Positions 1 through 8,970 of a stretch of DNA of 64,000 nucleotides are shown piece by piece. The stretch is from Microbacterium sp. PM5 (GTDB taxonomy: Bacteria; Actinomycetota; Actinomycetes; Actinomycetales; Microbacteriaceae): contig NZ_CP022162.1 of assembly GCF_003293595.1 (NCBI RefSeq), forward strand, positions 1,023,737 to 1,087,736, in the 5' to 3' direction. The notes under the pieces are model-generated. The model was given only the letters and a program-made list of their open reading frames with translations. It searched no databases and was not told where the DNA came from. The position numbers and the translations under genes are program-made. Each line of letters opens with the position of its first letter. Position 1 is the first letter of the stretch.

Positions 1-1415
1 GCGCCGTCCGCGCGGCACGTCCGCACGGACGCCGCGAGATCGACGTGGAGGAACGTGTCCATCTTTCCGGTCGTCGCGTCGTTGAAGTACACGCCCACGG
101 CATCGGGCCCGGCAGCTCGGAACCTCCCCAGCGTTCCGGAGAACGCCCCGTCGGTCACCGCGACCTGTTCGTCACTGTGCGTGCTGAAGATCGAGATCCG
201 CCCGTCGGCGACCGGCTTGGCGAGCGCTCGCACCCAGCGCAGGGGGTCGATGGGCGCAGACGTGATCTGAGCGAAAAGGCGGTCGAACAGGTCGCGCTGC
301 ACCGCCGTCTGCTCGACGGGCGTCTTGTCGAGATACGGCGTGACGAGCACGTCACCCACGACATCGGCAGGATCGACGATCGTGCCGTCGCCGAGGGTGA
401 TCGGTCCCGTGATCGTGAGCATCGCGGTGAGCACCGCAGGATCGATCGCAATCACCGCGTCTGGAGCCGGACGGCCGATCGACTGCCACCAGGCCGAGGC
501 CAATCGGGCGCTCAGCGCGAAGTCAGTCGTCATGGTCGCGTTCATGACGAATCGTCCGGGGGACTGTCCGTAGAGAGTCACGAGATCAGCGGGCAGTTCT
601 GCGATCGGCGTCTCGCGATGAGGGAACATGCTCGAGTCGACCTGGTCGACCACCGCGAGCCGGTCACCGTCGGCGCGCAGCAGGATGAACGATCCGGTGA
701 TACCCCCACCCGTGCGCACTTCAGCCGAGTTCTGCACCATGACCAGGATCGATCGGGCCCCGTGCGCTCCCAGCATCGCCGGCAGGATCTGGGCGACCGA
801 GGCTGCCTCCGCCATGGTCGGAGCCGCCGCGGCGACCGCAGCACGCAGACGCGCAGTCGCTGCCTCGACAGGCCCGACCAGACCCGCGGTCGACATGCCG
901 CCCAACGACCCGTCGACACGCGAGAAGACCGCGGCGAAGTCGTCCACCGGCTGCGCGGCCGCCGACACCGCCGTCAGGTCGAACCCTCCCTCGCCGCTGC
1001 GCGACGGCGTCGAAACGTGCAGCACCGGTTGCGCGGCGACGGCGAGGTCGCGCACGCTCTCCGCGACGATGCGCACCGCCGCGGTGTTGGCTCCGATGAT
1101 CGGGACGGCTTCTGTGGCCCGCCAGATCGGATCGGTCGTCAACTCCGCCGCGCGACGCGCGTGCTGTTCGGCGTCGGTCACCACGGCGGCGAGTGCGTCG
1201 ACGTCGCCCGCCGCCATCGCCGAGCTCAGCCGCGGCTGGAGGGCGGCGACGTCGTCCAGCTCGCCTTTGGCCATCCACCCGCGGATGCCGAGCCACGCCA
1301 AGCCCAGCACGACGACGCCGACGGCGACCAGGACGACGGCCCCGATGCGACGCCGGCGGGAACGCCGGCGGTCGCGGTCGCGGTGCTGCGCTGAGCCGGT
1401 GGTGGCCTCAGTCAC
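1..1415 (-). CDS. DUF4012 domain-containing membrane protein (3' end outside window)
   Basis: The reverse strand reads open from a GTG at 1415 to the window edge, about 471 codons, so the C-terminus is missing. The product starts with an Arg-rich cytoplasmic stretch, then one membrane segment (about residues 24-44), then a long extracytoplasmic region with the DUF4012 pattern, including RSILVMVQNSAEVRTGGGI and the later ALAKPVADGRISIF stretch. DUF4012 proteins occur in actinobacterial envelope loci; I know of no established biochemical role. The start overlaps the stop of the upstream sortase-substrate gene by 8 nt (GTGACTGA), so the two are probably translationally coupled. Long open frames on the + strand here are antisense shadows typical of GC-rich DNA. 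The family call is fairly sure, the function unknown. Confidence 0.8.
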   Translation of the reverse strand, partial: MTEATTGSAQHRDRDRRRSRRRRIGAVVLVAVGVVVLGLAWLGIRGWMAKGELDDVAALQPRLSSAMAAGDVDALAAVVTDAEQHARRAAELTTDPIWRATEAVPIIGANTAAVRIVAESVRDLAVAAQPVLHVSTPSRSGEGGFDLTAVSAAAQPVDDFAAVFSRVDGSLGGMSTAGLVGPVEAATARLRAAVAAAAPTMAEAASVAQILPAMLGAHGARSILVMVQNSAEVRTGGGITGSFILLRADGDRLAVVDQVDSSMFPHRETPIAELPADLVTLYGQSPGRFVMNATMTTDFALSARLASAWWQSIGRPAPDAVIAIDPAVLTAMLTITGPITLGDGTIVDPADVVGDVLVTPYLDKTPVEQTAVQRDLFDRLFAQITSAPIDPLRWVRALAKPVADGRISIFSTHSDEQVAVTDGAFSGTLGRFRAAGPDAVGVYFNDATTGKMDTFLHVDLAASVRTCRADG

Positions 1416-2076
1416 GGGCGCGACGGGTGCGGCGCACGTACAGCAGCACACCTCCACCGACGAGCAGGACGACCGCCCCGCCGAGGAGCGGAAGCACCGC
1501 GGCGACGTCGCCTCCCGTCGCCGGCAGCGACATGCCGGCCGCCGCGACGGCACCCGACATTCCGACACCCGCCGGATCGGTCAGGCACGCCGACGTGGAC
1601 GGCGGGTACGACAGGGCGACGCGCAGCGACGGGTTGACCTCCACAACAGCGGAGATGTCGCCCCGGGTCCACGCGAAGTTGCCCGACGATGCAACCCACT
1701 GACCGTTCTCGAACGCCCATCCGGGCCATCCGTTGCCGACGCCGTTCGCGTCGACGGACGCGCCGGGCCACAGGACGCGCCCCGACAGTCGCCCGTTGAC
1801 CAGCTCCCCGAGCGGGATCGTGGTCGACTGGTTGCCGTCGCTCAGCACGATGCGGGCCGTGTGGCTCGTGGCAAGTCCGCTCGGATCGGTCATGACGACC
1901 GAGTAGTTGATCCATGGAACGTCGGATTCGCACGACGGTGCGACCATCGTGCCGACCAAGGTCGGCGCCGGTGGCGTGTCGGGCCCGTACCCGTCGGAAT
2001 CGGCGGCGACCGCGGCCGTCGCACCCCCCGACAGCAACAGGACGGCGAGAACAGCGGACAGTGTGTACTTGCGCAT
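1408..2076 (-). CDS. LPXTG-type sortase-anchored cell wall protein
   Basis: This encodes 222 aa. A signal peptide (MRKYTLSAVLAVLLLSGGAT, residues 1-20, continuing to about residue 25) is followed by a secreted region of about 150 aa. The C-terminus is a classic sorting signal: SLPATGG, a hydrophobic span and a terminal Arg cluster (RRTRRARD). Sortases cut such LPxTG motifs and join the protein to peptidoglycan. The middle part has no domain I can name. The start at 2076 is chosen for the signal peptide and for GGGGGAGG about 8 nt upstream; longer frames to 2511 run into the RNase P gene. It is the first gene of a two-gene unit with the DUF4012 gene, which suggests a joint envelope role. Confidence 0.85.
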   Translation of the reverse strand: MRKYTLSAVLAVLLLSGGATAAVAADSDGYGPDTPPAPTLVGTMVAPSCESDVPWINYSVVMTDPSGLATSHTARIVLSDGNQSTTIPLGELVNGRLSGRVLWPGASVDANGVGNGWPGWAFENGQWVASSGNFAWTRGDISAVVEVNPSLRVALSYPPSTSACLTDPAGVGMSGAVAAAGMSLPATGGDVAAVLPLLGGAVVLLVGGGVLLYVRRTRRARD

Positions 2077-2165
2077 GATGAATGCCTCCCCCAGGCGATG
2101 CGAGCCCAAACCCCCCAGCCGGGTCTCGTGGCGACACCGTATCACGATCGACCGTTGCCGACCAG

Positions 2166-2171
2166 TAGGAT
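2166..2171 (+). promoter_or_regulatory. probable -10 box of rnpB
   Basis: TAGGAT lies about 7 nt upstream of the expected RNase P RNA 5' end. No convincing -35 is seen. Confidence 0.45.
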
Positions 2172-2180
2172 CGAGAGCGC

Positions 2181-2558
2181 GAATGGGTCGGCTGGACGGT
2201 CGCGTGGCGGGGTCATCCCGCACCGAGGAACGTCCGGGCTCCACAGGGCAGGGCGGTGGGTAACACCCACCCGGAGCAATCCGCGAGACAGTGCCACAGA
2301 GAGCAGACCGCCCCGGACTCCGCCGGTCGGAGCACCGGGGTAAGGGTGAAAGGGTGGTGTAAGAGACCACCGGGATCGTGGTGACACGATCCGCACGGTA
2401 AACCTCGCCCGGAGCAAGGCCAGACAGGGGATGCCGACGCGGCTCGCCGAGTCCCCGGGTAGGCCGCTGGAGCGGCACGGCAACGTGTCGCCGAGAGAGA
2501 TGACCGTCCACGGAGCATCAGCTCCCGGACAGAACCCGGCGTACAGGCCGGCCCATTC
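2181..2558 (+). ncRNA. rnpB: RNase P RNA (type A)
   Basis: This is the catalytic RNA of ribonuclease P, which matures tRNA 5' ends. The conserved core blocks are visible: GAGGAACGTCCGGGCTCCAC near 2223 (P4/CR-I region), ACAGGGCAGGGCGGTGGGTA after it, GGGTAAGGGTGAAAGGGTGG near 2338, GGTAAACCTCGCCCGGAGCA near 2397, and the 3' block GAGAGATGACCGTCCA then ACAGAACCCGGCGTACAGGC. The ends are set by the P1 helix: GAATGGGTCGG at 2181-2191 pairs with CCGGCCCATTC at 2548-2558 with one G-U pair. The length of about 378 nt is normal for actinobacteria. The gene sits between the LPXTG gene and ppgK; the 3' end is 10 nt from the ppgK stop codon on the other strand. Confidence 0.95.
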
Positions 2559-2568
2559 GCCCCGTCGG

Positions 2569-3327
2569 TCAGACGGCCAGCGCAGCCGCGCCGATGATCC
2601 CGGCGTTGTTGCGATGCGTGGCGGGCACGATCGGTGTCGTCAGCGTCAGCATCGGCAGAAATTCGTCGGCGTGCTTGGAGACGCCGCCGCCGACGATGAA
2701 GAGGTCGGGGCTGAGCAGGAACTCGAGGTAGCTGTAGTACCACTGCAGGCGCTTCGCCCACTTCTTCCAGGTGAGCTCGTCGCGCTCCATCGCCGAGTAG
2801 GCGGCCCAGGCCTCGGCATCCTTGCCGTGGTTCGCCCGCTGCAGGTGACCGAGCTCGGCGTTCGGGATGAGCGCGCCGTTGTAGAGCATCGCCGTGCCGA
2901 TGCCCGTGCCCAGGGTCGTCAGCAGCACCAGCCCGGGAACATCGCGCGCGGCACCGTAGCGCGCCTCGGCGACACCGGCGACGTCAGCATCGTTGGCGAA
3001 GTGGATCTCGCGCCCCAGTCCGTCCTCGAAGAACTTCTCGGCTTCGAACCCGACCCAGGTCTCGGCGACGTTCGCCGCGGACAGGGTCTTGCCGTTCTTG
3101 ACGATCGCCGGGAAGGCGACGCCCAGGGGAATGTCGGCATCGCTGACGCCGAGCGTCTCGAGAACGGTCTTCACCGCGCCCAGCACGTCGTCCGGCTCTG
3201 CGCCGGCCGGTGTCGGAACCTTGACACGGTCGCTGAGCAGGTTTCCCCCCTCCAGATCCACGAGGGCACCCTTGATGCCGGTTCCGCCGATGTCCACACC
3301 GACCGCGCGGGTCGCCTTCGTCGTCAT
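2569..3327 (-). CDS. ppgK: polyphosphate glucokinase
   Basis: This is a 252-aa ROK-family kinase that phosphorylates glucose with polyphosphate or ATP to make glucose-6-phosphate in the cytoplasm. The N-terminal phosphate-binding motif VDIGGTGIKGALVDL (about residues 10-24), the FANDADVAG catalytic-Asp region and LTTLGTGIGTAMLYNGALIP are visible. Length and motifs match actinobacterial PpgK rather than ordinary ROK glucokinases. The ATG at 3327 lies 7 nt after a TAGGCT -10 box with no Shine-Dalgarno, suggesting a leaderless mRNA. It converges on the rnpB gene. Confidence 0.92.
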   Translation of the reverse strand: MTTKATRAVGVDIGGTGIKGALVDLEGGNLLSDRVKVPTPAGAEPDDVLGAVKTVLETLGVSDADIPLGVAFPAIVKNGKTLSAANVAETWVGFEAEKFFEDGLGREIHFANDADVAGVAEARYGAARDVPGLVLLTTLGTGIGTAMLYNGALIPNAELGHLQRANHGKDAEAWAAYSAMERDELTWKKWAKRLQWYYSYLEFLLSPDLFIVGGGVSKHADEFLPMLTLTTPIVPATHRNNAGIIGAAALAV

Positions 3328-3428
3328 GGCGTCCAGCCTATCCAGGTCGTCGGTGCCGCTCGTTAGGATCGAGCCAGAGCCCGCAGATCGGGACCGGTGG
3401 GCGTACGCCCCGACAGGAAGGACGCGCC

Positions 3429-3614
3429 ATGACGTCAGGCGAAGACAAGTACTGGTACAACTTCTCCACCGGCGCCGTGGAGCGCGGCTTCGAGTCGCCG
3501 GCGATCGACCGCGCCGGCCCGTTCGACACCGCCGAGGAGGCGGCCAACGCTCCGCAGCTGCTCGCCCAGCGCTCTCGCGAATGGGCCGAGGACGACGAGC
3601 GCGAGAACGACTGA
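3429..3614 (+). CDS. small conserved acidic protein of unknown function
   Basis: This encodes 61 aa, starting MTSGEDKYWYNFSTGAVERG and ending in an acidic tail. It resembles short SPOR-like or methionine-aminopeptidase-annotated small proteins of actinobacteria (pattern KYWYNxxTGxVExG). Function is not known. AGGAAGG about 7 nt before the ATG is a good ribosome site, and TAGGAT at 3364-3369 may be its -10 box. It precedes glnA2 by about 105 nt on the same strand and may be co-transcribed, although a TAGTCT box at 3654-3659 could give glnA2 its own promoter. The gene call is fairly sure. Confidence 0.75.
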   Translation: MTSGEDKYWYNFSTGAVERGFESPAIDRAGPFDTAEEAANAPQLLAQRSREWAEDDEREND

Positions 3615-3679
3615 CGCGCGCCCGGCGACACGTCGGACACGAGCCGGGACCGATAGTCTGGGCGTGGGCCCGGCTTCCC

Positions 3680-3707
3680 TTCGAAGCGGCATCTGAGAAG
3701 CGGCATC
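3680..3707 (+). repeat. tandem 14-bp repeat in glnA2 leader
   Basis: The 14-mer GAAGCGGCATCTGA occurs twice back to back (3680-3693 and 3694-3707), 12 nt before the glnA2 start codon and just ahead of the GAGAGG ribosome site. It lies downstream of a TAGTCT -10-like box at 3654-3659, so it would be in the 5' leader. Confidence 0.7.
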
Positions 3708-3719
3708 TGAGAGGACGCG

Positions 3720-5057
3720 ATGGACAAGCAGCGGGACTTCGTACTGCGCACGATCGAAGAGCGGGGCGTGAAGTTCGTCCGCCTCTGGTTCACCGATGTG
3801 ATCGGCACCCTGAAGTCGGTCGCGATCGCTCCGGCCGAAGTCGAAGGGGCGTTCACCGAGGGACTCGGCTTCGACGGCTCGGCGATCGAAGGACTCACGC
3901 GCTCCTACGAGTCGGACCTTCTGGCGCACCCCGACCCGACGACGTTCCAGACTCTTCCGTGGCGCGGGGAGATCGACCCCACGGGTCGCATGTTCTGCGA
4001 CATCACGACTCCCGACGGGCAGCCGGCGGTCGCAGATCCCCGCCACGTGCTCAAGCGCACGCTCGCGAAAGCGGCGGATGCCGGGTTCACGTTCTACACG
4101 CACCCCGAGATCGAGTTCTACCTGCTCAAGTCGTCATCTTTCGGGGCGGAAGGCCCCGAGCCGGTCGATTCGGCCGGGTACTTCGACAACGTTCCCGGCG
4201 GCACCGCGCACGACTTCCGCCGTCGCAGCGTCCGCATGCTGGAGGACCTCGGCATCTCCGTCGAGTACAGCCACCACGAGGGCGGTCCCGGTCAGAACGA
4301 GATCGACCTGCGCTACGCCGACGCCCTCGCCACCGCCGACAACATCATGACCTTCCGGACCGTGGTCAAAGAGGTCGCGATCGAGCAGGGCGTCTACGCG
4401 ACGTTCATGCCGAAGCCCCTCTCCGGCAAGCCCGGCAGCGGCATGCACACCCACATGTCGCTGTTCGAGGGCGACCAGAACGCCTTCTACGAGGAGGGCG
4501 CGCAGTACCAGCTCTCCAAGACGGGCCGACAGTTCATCGCCGGCCTGCTGACCCACGCGAACGAGATCGCGGCCGTGACCAACCAGTTCGTCAACTCGTA
4601 CAAGCGCCTCTGGGGCGGCGATGAGGCCCCCAGCTTCATCTGCTGGGGCCACAACAACCGCTCCGCCCTCGTGCGCGTGCCCATGTACAAGCCGAACAAG
4701 GGGCAGTCCACGCGCGTCGAGTACCGTGCGCTGGATTCTGCCGCGAACCCCTACCTTGCCTTCGCGCTCATGCTGGCCGCCGGCCTCAAGGGGATCGAGG
4801 AAGGATACGAGCTTCCCCCCGAGGCCGAGGACAACGTGTGGTCGCTGACGGATTCCGAGCGGCGTGCGCTCGGATACGCACAGCTGCCCGCGAGTCTGGA
4901 CCACGCCCTCGAGTACATGGAGGAGTCGGAGCTGGTCGCCGAGACTCTCGGCGAGCAGGTCTTCAACTACGTGCTGCTCAACAAGCGTCGCGAGTGGCAG
5001 GAATACCGCGCGCAGGTGACGCCGTTCGAGTTGAAGAGCAACCTGGAGATGCTCTGA
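3720..5057 (+). CDS. glnA2: type I glutamine synthetase, GlnA2-like
   Basis: This 445-aa protein has the glutamine synthetase type I architecture and should join ammonia to glutamate using ATP. Family motifs are clear: GLGFDGSAIEG (about residue 45), FYTHPEIEFYLL, SHHEGGPGQNEIDLRYADAL, GKPGSGMHTHMSLF, and SALVRVPMYKPN with [19 protein letters not shown] Tyr in YELPPEAEDN matches the adenylylation loop. The length matches mycobacterial GlnA2 (about 446 aa) and is shorter than the 474-aa GlnA1 at 22159-23583. It is followed after 3 nt by glnE, the same pairing as glnA2-glnE in Mycobacterium. GAGAGG is the ribosome site. In some actinobacteria GlnA2-type enzymes are not the main assimilatory enzyme, so the role here is an inference. 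Confidence 0.92.
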   Translation: MDKQRDFVLRTIEERGVKFVRLWFTDVIGTLKSVAIAPAEVEGAFTEGLGFDGSAIEGLTRSYESDLLAHPDPTTFQTLPWRGEIDPTGRMFCDITTPDGQPAVADPRHVLKRTLAKAADAGFTFYTHPEIEFYLLKSSSFGAEGPEPVDSAGYFDNVPGGTAHDFRRRSVRMLEDLGISVEYSHHEGGPGQNEIDLRYADALATADNIMTFRTVVKEVAIEQGVYATFMPKPLSGKPGSGMHTHMSLFEGDQNAFYEEGAQYQLSKTGRQFIAGLLTHANEIAAVTNQFVNSYKRLWGGDEAPSFICWGHNNRSALVRVPMYKPNKGQSTRVEYRALDSAANPYLAFALMLAAGLKGIEEGYELPPEAEDNVWSLTDSERRALGYAQLPASLDHALEYMEESELVAETLGEQVFNYVLLNKRREWQEYRAQVTPFELKSNLEML

Positions 5058-5060
5058 GCC

Positions 5061-8060
5061 GTGTCGTCGAACGAGCGCACGTCGGTTCTCACACAACTGG
5101 CGCGCGACGGATTCGGTGAGCTCGGCGACGCCGATGCGCTGCTGACCGAGCTCGTGGATGCGCTCGGAATGGGACGGCAGGAGATCCTGCGCGGAGCCGC
5201 AGAGGCGGGCGACCCCGACGCGGCTCTGTCCGCGCTGGCGCGCATCGCCCGACGTGACGGGCCCGCCGTCGCGGAGGCGCTGCGTCGCGTCTCCTCGACC
5301 GTGTGGCGGCTGCTGGGCGCCTCCAACGGCTTCGCGGACTTCTACCTGCGCCATCCCGACGAGCTGGCTCACCTCACGGGCGCGGGCACACCGCTGCCAA
5401 CGGCCGACGAACTTCGAGCAGAGCTCACGAGCGCGGTCGGAGCGGATGCCGAGGGCTTCGCCGCCAGCGGCGACGAGAGCGCGTGGGTGGCGCTGCGTGT
5501 GCGCTATCGCCGGATGCTGGCGCGCATCGCGACCTATGACCTCGGCGCCCACGATGCAGTCGAGGTCTTGGCGCCCGTGGCCGCCAGCCTCGCGGACGCG
5601 GCGGGGGCAGCTCTGGAGGCATCGCTGTGCGTGGCACGTACACGAGTCGCCGGCGGTGCCCCCGGCTCCGGATTGTTCCCCCACGAGCAGGTCTCTGCCA
5701 CCCGGCTCGCGATCATCGGGATGGGCAAGACGGGCGCTCGAGAGCTCAACTACGTCAGCGATGTCGACGTGATCTTCGTCGGCGGTGGCTCGGATGAACT
5801 CGTCGAGCGGGTGGGGGAGAGCCGCGTCATCGACATCGCCACGCGACTCGCCGTGCAGACCATGCGGGGCATCTCGGGCATGGAGGTCGAGCCGCCGTTG
5901 TGGGAGGTCGACGCGAACCTACGCCCCGAAGGAAAACAGGGCGCCCTCGTCCGCACCCTCGACTCGCACCTCTCCTACTACGACCGCTGGGCCAAGAGCT
6001 GGGAGTTCCAGGCCCTTCTGAAGGCACGCCCACTCGCGGGCGATCGCATGCTCGGCGAGGCCTACGTCGCTGCGGTCCAGCCGAAGATCTGGACGAGCGC
6101 AGCGCGGGAGAACTTCGTCGACAGCGTGCAGCGCATGCGCGAACGTGTCACCGATCACATCCCCCCGGGGGACGTGGCCTACCAACTGAAGCTGGGGCCG
6201 GGTGGCATTCGCGACATCGAGTTCACGGTCCAGCTGCTGCAGCTCGTCCACGGATTGACCGACGACAGCATTCGTCAGCGCGGCACGCTCGACGCACTGG
6301 AGGCCCTCGTGGGCGCCGGGTATATCGGCCGCGAGGATGCCGCGACCTTCTCCCGCGACTACCGGATGCTGCGCGTGCTCGAGCACCGCATGCAGCTGAG
6401 GGATCTGCGACGAACGCACCTGATGCCGCAGCAACCCGAGGGGCTTCGTCTGCTGGCGCGCTCGTCCGGGCTGGCCGAGACCGGACCCGCCGTGTGGGCG
6501 CTGTGGGAAGGGATCAAACGCGAGGTGCGCGAGATCCACGTCCGTCTGTTCTACCGTCCGCTGCTGTCGGCGGTGGCGGCGCTCAGTTCGGACGAGCACC
6601 AGTTGTCGCCCGACCAGGCGCACGATCGGCTCGCCGCGATCGGTTTCCATGACCCGGCCGGTGCCCTCCGTCACATCGGTGCCCTCACGGGCGGTTTGAG
6701 CCGCAAGGCGACGATTCAGCGTCATCTCATGCCGGTGATGATCCGTTGGTTCGCCGACGGCGTCGACCCCGACTACGGTCTGCTCGCCTTCCGACGTATC
6801 AGCGAGCGCCTCGGCGACACGCCGTGGTTCTTGCGCATGCTGCGCGACTCCTCCGGCGCGGCGGAGCGTCTCACCCGCGTGCTGTCCGGGTCGCGTTACA
6901 TCGGCGAACTGATGGAGTGGATCCCGGAGTCGGTGGCGTGGCTCGACTCCGACGAGCAGCTGCGTCCGCGCGGCGGGCACGCACTGCAGGAGGAGGCGCG
7001 GGCGATTCAGACCCGCCATGAGACGGTCGGCGACGCCATGCGCGCCGTCCGGGCGCTGCGTCGACGAGAGCTGCTGCGTCTGGCCTTCGGCGCCATCCTC
7101 GGGACCCTCACCATCGACGAGCTGGCGCAGGGACTCACCACGGTCAGCGAGGTGACGATCCAGGCCACCCTCCGTGCGGTTCGGCGCGAGATCGTCGCGC
7201 CGGAAGATGCCGCTCTCGATTTCTCGGTCATCGCGATGGGGCGCTTCGGCGGCGCGGAGCTCGGATTCGGGTCGGATGCCGATGTTCTCTACGTCTACGA
7301 AGCCAACGGCATCGATCCGCAGCGTGCGCACGACCTGGCCCTGCGACTCGTCAGCGGCCTGCGCTCGTACTCCGAAGACCACCGCGTTCCGTTCGATCTC
7401 GACGCCGATCTGCGGCCCGAGGGGCGCAACGGGCCGCTGGTGCGTTCGCTCGACTCGTATACCGAGTACTACCGCCGCTGGTCGCTGTCCTGGGAAGCGC
7501 AGGCGCTGCTGCGGGCCCGCGGCGTCGCCGGCAGCGTGAAACTCATCAACCGTTTCATGGCCCTCGCCGACGAGGTGCGCTACCCCGCGCGGCCTGCAGT
7601 GCAGGATCTGCGGGAGATCAAGCGGATCAAGGCCCGTGTCGAGAACGAGCGTCTCCCTCAGGGCGTCGATCGCGCACGCCACCTCAAGCTCGGGCCCGGC
7701 GGCCTGAGCGACGTCGAATGGCTCGTGCAGGTGTTGCAGCACGAACACGCGCACGATGTCCCCGCCCTCCGTACGACGTCCACCCTCGAGGCTCTCGAGG
7801 CCGCGCGCGCCGCCGGACTGGTGCCTGACGGCGCCGCGCAGCGTCTGCACGATGCGTGGCGTCTCGCCAGTCGGCTGAGGTCGGCGAACACGCTCCTTTC
7901 GGGGCAGACGAGCGACGTCCTGCCGACCGACCGCGGCAAGCTGGACGGCATCGGTCGACTCCTGGAGTATCCGGCACGGTCGGCGACGCTGGTCGAAGAG
8001 GAATGGCTGCGTACGGCGCGACGAGCGCGCCGTGACTTCGAGAAGCTCTTCTACGGCTGA
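5061..8060 (+). CDS. glnE: bifunctional glutamine synthetase adenylyltransferase/deadenylyltransferase
   Basis: This 999-aa enzyme adds AMP to, and removes it from, a Tyr of glutamine synthetase. Two nucleotidyltransferase halves are visible. The N-terminal one carries GMGKTGARELNYVSDVDVIF (about residues 220-239), the C-terminal one MGRFGGAELGFGSDADVLYV (about residues 723-742). Each is followed by a GlnD-type helical domain with KLGPGGIRDIEF and KLGPGGLSDVEW. The GTG at 5061 begins 3 nt after the glnA2 stop, so the genes form an operon. The 3' end overlaps the convergent membrane protein gene by 10 nt. Both glutamine synthetases in this window carry a YELPP loop and are potential substrates. 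Confidence 0.95.
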   Translation: MSSNERTSVLTQLARDGFGELGDADALLTELVDALGMGRQEILRGAAEAGDPDAALSALARIARRDGPAVAEALRRVSSTVWRLLGASNGFADFYLRHPDELAHLTGAGTPLPTADELRAELTSAVGADAEGFAASGDESAWVALRVRYRRMLARIATYDLGAHDAVEVLAPVAASLADAAGAALEASLCVARTRVAGGAPGSGLFPHEQVSATRLAIIGMGKTGARELNYVSDVDVIFVGGGSDELVERVGESRVIDIATRLAVQTMRGISGMEVEPPLWEVDANLRPEGKQGALVRTLDSHLSYYDRWAKSWEFQALLKARPLAGDRMLGEAYVAAVQPKIWTSAARENFVDSVQRMRERVTDHIPPGDVAYQLKLGPGGIRDIEFTVQLLQLVHGLTDDSIRQRGTLDALEALVGAGYIGREDAATFSRDYRMLRVLEHRMQLRDLRRTHLMPQQPEGLRLLARSSGLAETGPAVWALWEGIKREVREIHVRLFYRPLLSAVAALSSDEHQLSPDQAHDRLAAIGFHDPAGALRHIGALTGGLSRKATIQRHLMPVMIRWFADGVDPDYGLLAFRRISERLGDTPWFLRMLRDSSGAAERLTRVLSGSRYIGELMEWIPESVAWLDSDEQLRPRGGHALQEEARAIQTRHETVGDAMRAVRALRRRELLRLAFGAILGTLTIDELAQGLTTVSEVTIQATLRAVRREIVAPEDAALDFSVIAMGRFGGAELGFGSDADVLYVYEANGIDPQRAHDLALRLVSGLRSYSEDHRVPFDLDADLRPEGRNGPLVRSLDSYTEYYRRWSLSWEAQALLRARGVAGSVKLINRFMALADEVRYPARPAVQDLREIKRIKARVENERLPQGVDRARHLKLGPGGLSDVEWLVQVLQHEHAHDVPALRTTSTLEALEAARAAGLVPDGAAQRLHDAWRLASRLRSANTLLSGQTSDVLPTDRGKLDGIGRLLEYPARSATLVEEEWLRTARRARRDFEKLFYG

Positions 8061-8614
8061 GCCGCGCCCACCGACGTCCCGGCACGTGCCCATCGAGCCC
8101 AAGCTCCGATGAGTGCGATGGCCCCGACACCGATCAGCACCCAGGCCACCGCAGCCCCGAGCGCACCGGTCACGAGCAGACCGAGCAGCATCGCGACGAT
8201 CGTCGCGAGTATCACGGCGGCGGCGGTCACGACCAGACCGGCCGCCGTGCGCCACGGATGCCGGCGCATGGCTGTGGCCGCAGCGGGTGGGGACCCCGCC
8301 GCGATGAGCGGGCTTGCGATCGCCGCGACGATCGGAATCGCGATCGGCGCCGCCACAGCGGAGGCTGCGAGGGCAACCCCCGCGAGGAGAAGCGTCAGCA
8401 GGGCGCGAGCGGAAACCGCGCGCAGGGCGAGTGCCCAGAGCGCAGCCGCGGCGACGAGCATCACGAGACCAGAAGCGACGGCAAGGGCGATCGCCCCGGC
8501 ATCCAACGGCAGTCGCGGTGCCACGGCGACGAACGCCGCCTGCGCACCCGCGTGCACCGCGACCACGAGCGCGGCCGTGACACGGCGACGGGCGGGGGAG
8601 CGCAACACGTTCAT
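8051..8614 (-). CDS. small polytopic membrane protein, function unknown
   Basis: This encodes 188 aa, almost entirely hydrophobic Ala/Val/Leu segments (about five membrane spans), starting MNVLRSPARRRVTAALVVAV. No domain is recognised. The ATG at 8612-8614 overlaps the stop of the upstream lipoprotein gene (ATGA), so it is the last gene of a coupled unit: Tat phosphoesterase, lipoprotein, membrane protein. The stop lies inside the 3' end of the convergent glnE gene. Longer reading frames to 8788 run through the lipoprotein gene and are rejected. Confidence 0.75.
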   Translation of the reverse strand: MNVLRSPARRRVTAALVVAVHAGAQAAFVAVAPRLPLDAGAIALAVASGLVMLVAAAALWALALRAVSARALLTLLLAGVALAASAVAAPIAIPIVAAIASPLIAAGSPPAAATAMRRHPWRTAAGLVVTAAAVILATIVAMLLGLLVTGALGAAVAWVLIGVGAIALIGAWARWARAGTSVGAAQP

Positions 8615-8970
8615 CCGCGCGCCGCCTCGTCCAGCACCTCGGTGAGCGCACCGGAGTAGATCGTCTCGCCGCCGACGGCGACCACCAGTTGCGCACCGGA
8701 TGCGACGCTCGAGGTGACCGTGATCTCGCGACCATCGGCGCTGGTTCCCACACAGGTGACGAGCGGCCCGGTGTCCGCCTGTGCGCACACCGGCGCCGTC
8801 AGCAGGGCGACGTTCTTCTGCTGAAGGACGTCGATCGCAGCGAAGCGCACCTCGGCGAGCCCGTTGCCGCCGACCGGAGCGAGAGCGGCGATCTGAGAAC
8901 AGCCCGTCAAGGCCAGGACCGCGAGCACAGCCGCGAAGGACGCGGCGGCGCGAGAACGACCCGACGTCAT
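8611..8970 (-). CDS. putative lipoprotein, DUF4333-like
   Basis: This encodes 119 aa with a lipoprotein signal peptide: basic N-terminus, Ala/Leu-rich core and the lipobox LALTGC, giving lipidation at Cys 24. The mature part has two further cysteines (VCAQADTG and LVTCVG) that could form a disulfide, and a pattern like DUF4333 exported proteins of actinobacteria, though this family call is tentative. The start overlaps the stop of the upstream phosphoesterase gene by 4 nt (ATGA), and its own stop overlaps the start of the next gene in the same way. The role is unknown. Confidence 0.75.
   Translation of the reverse strand: MTSGRSRAAASFAAVLAVLALTGCSQIAALAPVGGNGLAEVRFAAIDVLQQKNVALLTAPVCAQADTGPLVTCVGTSADGREITVTSSVASGAQLVVAVGGETIYSGALTEVLDEAARG

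Noticed and set aside
45..2343. Long + strand open frames (449 and 571 codons) at the window start
   Set aside because: They are antisense to the DUF4012 and LPXTG genes and to the RNase P gene, show Arg/Gly/Pro-rich random composition and lack family motifs; GC-rich DNA gives such shadows.
5919..8753. 944-codon reverse frame opposite glnE
   Set aside because: It mirrors the glnE coding frame, has no motif or ribosome site and crosses the lipoprotein and membrane protein genes.
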